The translations under genes were made by a program, and so were the position numbers. 64,000 nt of DNA from Prevotella sp. (GTDB taxonomy: Bacteria; Bacteroidota; Bacteroidia; Bacteroidales; Bacteroidaceae), in assembly GCA_016286995.1 (NCBI GenBank), contig JAEEVA010000001.1:103212-167211 (forward strand). The letters run 5' to 3'. How positions within the stretch are numbered: position 1 is the first letter of the stretch; each line of letters begins with the position of its first letter. This document shows positions 62,222-64,000 of this stretch, piece by piece. The notes below the pieces were generated by a model. That model made no database searches, had not been told where the DNA came from, and saw only the letters and a list, made by a program, of their open reading frames with translations.

Positions 62222-64000
62222 ATGATCAGAACTAAACGATTACTTATTTCAATGCTTACCCTGCTCTGCTGCTGCACGGGGGCGTGGGCACAATCAACAT
62301 CCGATGTACTCAACGGAGTGTTCACCGTTAGTAATTCTGGGAAAAGAGTCCAATTCTCAAAAGGCAATCTACAATATGTAAATGATACATACCAGTTTGC
62401 CGAGCACCAGTATGACTATTCCGGCAATTATCAGGACTGGTTTGCCTTTAACAGTTATAGTGCTCCAAGTGACGGCATATCATGGTACGTTCTTTCACGA
62501 GATGAGTGGGAGTACCTTTTCGTATCACGTAGCGTCACCAATACACTCTCCGAGGATATGCGCTATAGTAAGGCTACTATTGACGGCACATATAAAGGCG
62601 TCATCGTTTTTCCCGACAACTATACGCACCCGAATGGAACGGACTTTGTAGGTAATAGCAATAATGCCACAGAAGCTTACACCTCTACTGTAAGCCTTGA
62701 AGGCTGGGCATTGATGGAAGCTGCCGGCTGCGTATTCCTTCCTGCCGCAGGGTATAGCACCAAACCCGACCAAATTAATAAAGCTGCAGTTTATCAGAGT
62801 ACTACTCCTGAGAGTAGTAATAATTGCTATACTCCAGGGTTTTATAATGATAAAATAGCAATGGAGGATGTAAGTCGAAGAACTACTGGGGTGCCTGTAC
62901 GCTATGTCAAGCAATACGAACTCCCCCAGGATGCTGATGGTTACTATCTCCTCAGTTCTGTACAGGACTGGAAAGATTTTGCCGCAATTGTAAATAATGG
63001 AACTAATACTGCTGCCAATGCCAAGATGACAGCTGACATCGACCTTGGCGATGACCAAACGATGATAGGAAGTGAATCAACTCCTTATCAGGGACTATTT
63101 GACGGTCAGGGGCACACGTTGACTGTCAACTGGACCACGACAGGTAATTATTGCGCTCCGTTCCCTTATATCAATGGTGCAACATTCAAAAATCTACATG
63201 TGACAGGTACGATAAACACCTCACACCGCTTTACAGGCGGTCTTGTAGGTCAGTCCAAAGGAACAAGCTACATAAATAATTGTCGTTCAAATGTGGAAAT
63301 GATTTCTTCATACAATGGCGATGCCGTTCGCGGAGGTTTTGCCGCAAGGGTTGATGATGGGGGCACATTGAATTTCAACGACTGTGTTTTTGACGGAACA
63401 TTTACAGGCCCATCTTCGCAAACGTGGGGTGGCTTTGTCGGATGGATATATTCTGGTAGCGTCAACATAGTGAATGGTCTCTTTGTTCCGAAGAGTGTAA
63501 ATGTTTCAGCTACATATTCTGCAACATTCTCAGGTAATGGCGGAACAGTCACTAACAGCTATTACACAGTTCAAATTAACAATAGCAATCAGGGAACACA
63601 GACCACTACCGAACATCTTGCTGACGGCACGACAACTGCCAACTTGCAGGCTGGCCGCAGCGAGGTAGTCTGGGTGCAAGATCCCGTCACCAACCAGTCG
63701 ATGCTTGCAATCTTTGCCAATGCTGTCACGCTGACTGACGGCGACAATCTCTCGGCTCTGTCGGCATACGCTGGCAAGGCGTGCAAGGTGGCTTACTCTC
63801 GCTCGTTTACCGAGGGTAAGTCCTCGACAGTGTGCCTGCCGTTCGCATTTGCAAAGGGTAGCGTCGGCAAGTTCTATACGTTCACTGGTATCACGCATGA
63901 AGGCAGCAACTACGAGGCCACGATGACGGAATACACAGACGCGAACTTGGAGCCCAATACACCGTACCTGTTCACACCGTCGGCAACGGGCAGTGTTGAT
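62222..64000 (+). CDS. Large secreted surface protein, 3' end outside window
   Basis: The frame begins at 62222 with a signal peptide (MIRTKRLLISMLTLLCCCTG, cleavage after AWA) and is open to the end, 593 codons. Residues about 25-230 resemble the N-terminal module of Prevotella surface proteins (NGVFTVSNSGKRVQFSKGNL). Residues about 240-440 hold GLUG-like units typical of adhesins (FDGQGHTLTVNW, TGGLVGQSKGTSYINNC, WGGFVGWIYSG). The remainder is beta-rich. It is probably a cell-surface or type-IX-secreted protein; the C-terminal sorting domain, if any, is not visible. A structured leader precedes it. Confidence 0.75.
   Translation, partial: MIRTKRLLISMLTLLCCCTGAWAQSTSDVLNGVFTVSNSGKRVQFSKGNLQYVNDTYQFAEHQYDYSGNYQDWFAFNSYSAPSDGISWYVLSRDEWEYLFVSRSVTNTLSEDMRYSKATIDGTYKGVIVFPDNYTHPNGTDFVGNSNNATEAYTSTVSLEGWALMEAAGCVFLPAAGYSTKPDQINKAAVYQSTTPESSNNCYTPGFYNDKIAMEDVSRRTTGVPVRYVKQYELPQDADGYYLLSSVQDWKDFAAIVNNGTNTAANAKMTADIDLGDDQTMIGSESTPYQGLFDGQGHTLTVNWTTTGNYCAPFPYINGATFKNLHVTGTINTSHRFTGGLVGQSKGTSYINNCRSNVEMISSYNGDAVRGGFAARVDDGGTLNFNDCVFDGTFTGPSSQTWGGFVGWIYSGSVNIVNGLFVPKSVNVSATYSATFSGNGGTVTNSYYTVQINNSNQGTQTTTEHLADGTTTANLQAGRSEVVWVQDPVTNQSMLAIFANAVTLTDGDNLSALSAYAGKACKVAYSRSFTEGKSSTVCLPFAFAKGSVGKFYTFTGITHEGSNYEATMTEYTDANLEPNTPYLFTPSATGSVD

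Overview
The window looks like a chromosomal segment from a gut or rumen Bacteroidota, most likely Prevotellaceae (Prevotella sensu lato). The evidence is: promoters of the Bacteroidota type (-7 box TAnnTTTG) in front of most operons; no Shine-Dalgarno sites; a TonB receptor/DUF4249 lipoprotein pair; DUF3943, DUF4421 and HU-HTH proteins; and a very high density of secreted glycoside hydrolases. No rRNA, tRNA, CRISPR array, transposase or phage gene was found.

Layout. 1-6177 (minus): a partial GH78 rhamnosidase preceded by a three-module GH43-like/sialidase-like/(alpha/alpha)6 enzyme. 6300-11618: an FMN-binding protein, a split chromate transporter and purL. 12001-19391: an HU-HTH DNA-binding protein, an AraC regulator and a tripartite RND efflux operon whose permease has an in-frame amber codon. 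19647-27660: glucan phosphorylase, a SpoIIE-type phosphatase, 6-phosphofructokinase and a DUF3943 outer-membrane protein. 27788-53381: a large carbohydrate block with GH3, a CE19-like esterase, GH95, GH51, GH140-like, a GH78+GH33-like fusion, a DASS anion transporter, a GH138-like protein, a GH137-GH2 fusion and a LacZ-type GH2. 53437-64000: a TonB receptor with DUF4249, a CE1-type esterase, a cupin, DUF4421, a PL9 pectate lyase and a partial surface protein.

How the genes fit together. The combination GH78, GH142/143-like, GH95, GH140, GH78+GH33-like, GH138-like, GH137-GH2 and a CE19-like esterase matches the known enzyme set for rhamnogalacturonan II (RG-II), the most complex pectin. Together with GH51, GH2, GH3 and PL9 it implies a pectin specialist. 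The families are read from motifs and neighbourhood, so RG-II as the substrate is an inference. No SusC/SusD pair lies inside the window.

The most unusual signal is not a gene. Within the coding sequences, mostly of the glycosidases, there is a family of 21-bp perfect hairpins (8-bp arms, 5-nt loop). Their loops all begin with TT on the coding strand, and eight of nine are exactly in frame as seven codons. A second pattern is 7-bp tandem repeats, often five units (35 bp), found both between genes and in frame inside genes, including inside purL and at an apparent domain deletion in the LacZ-type enzyme. Three arrays of about 19-22 bp repeats precede other genes.
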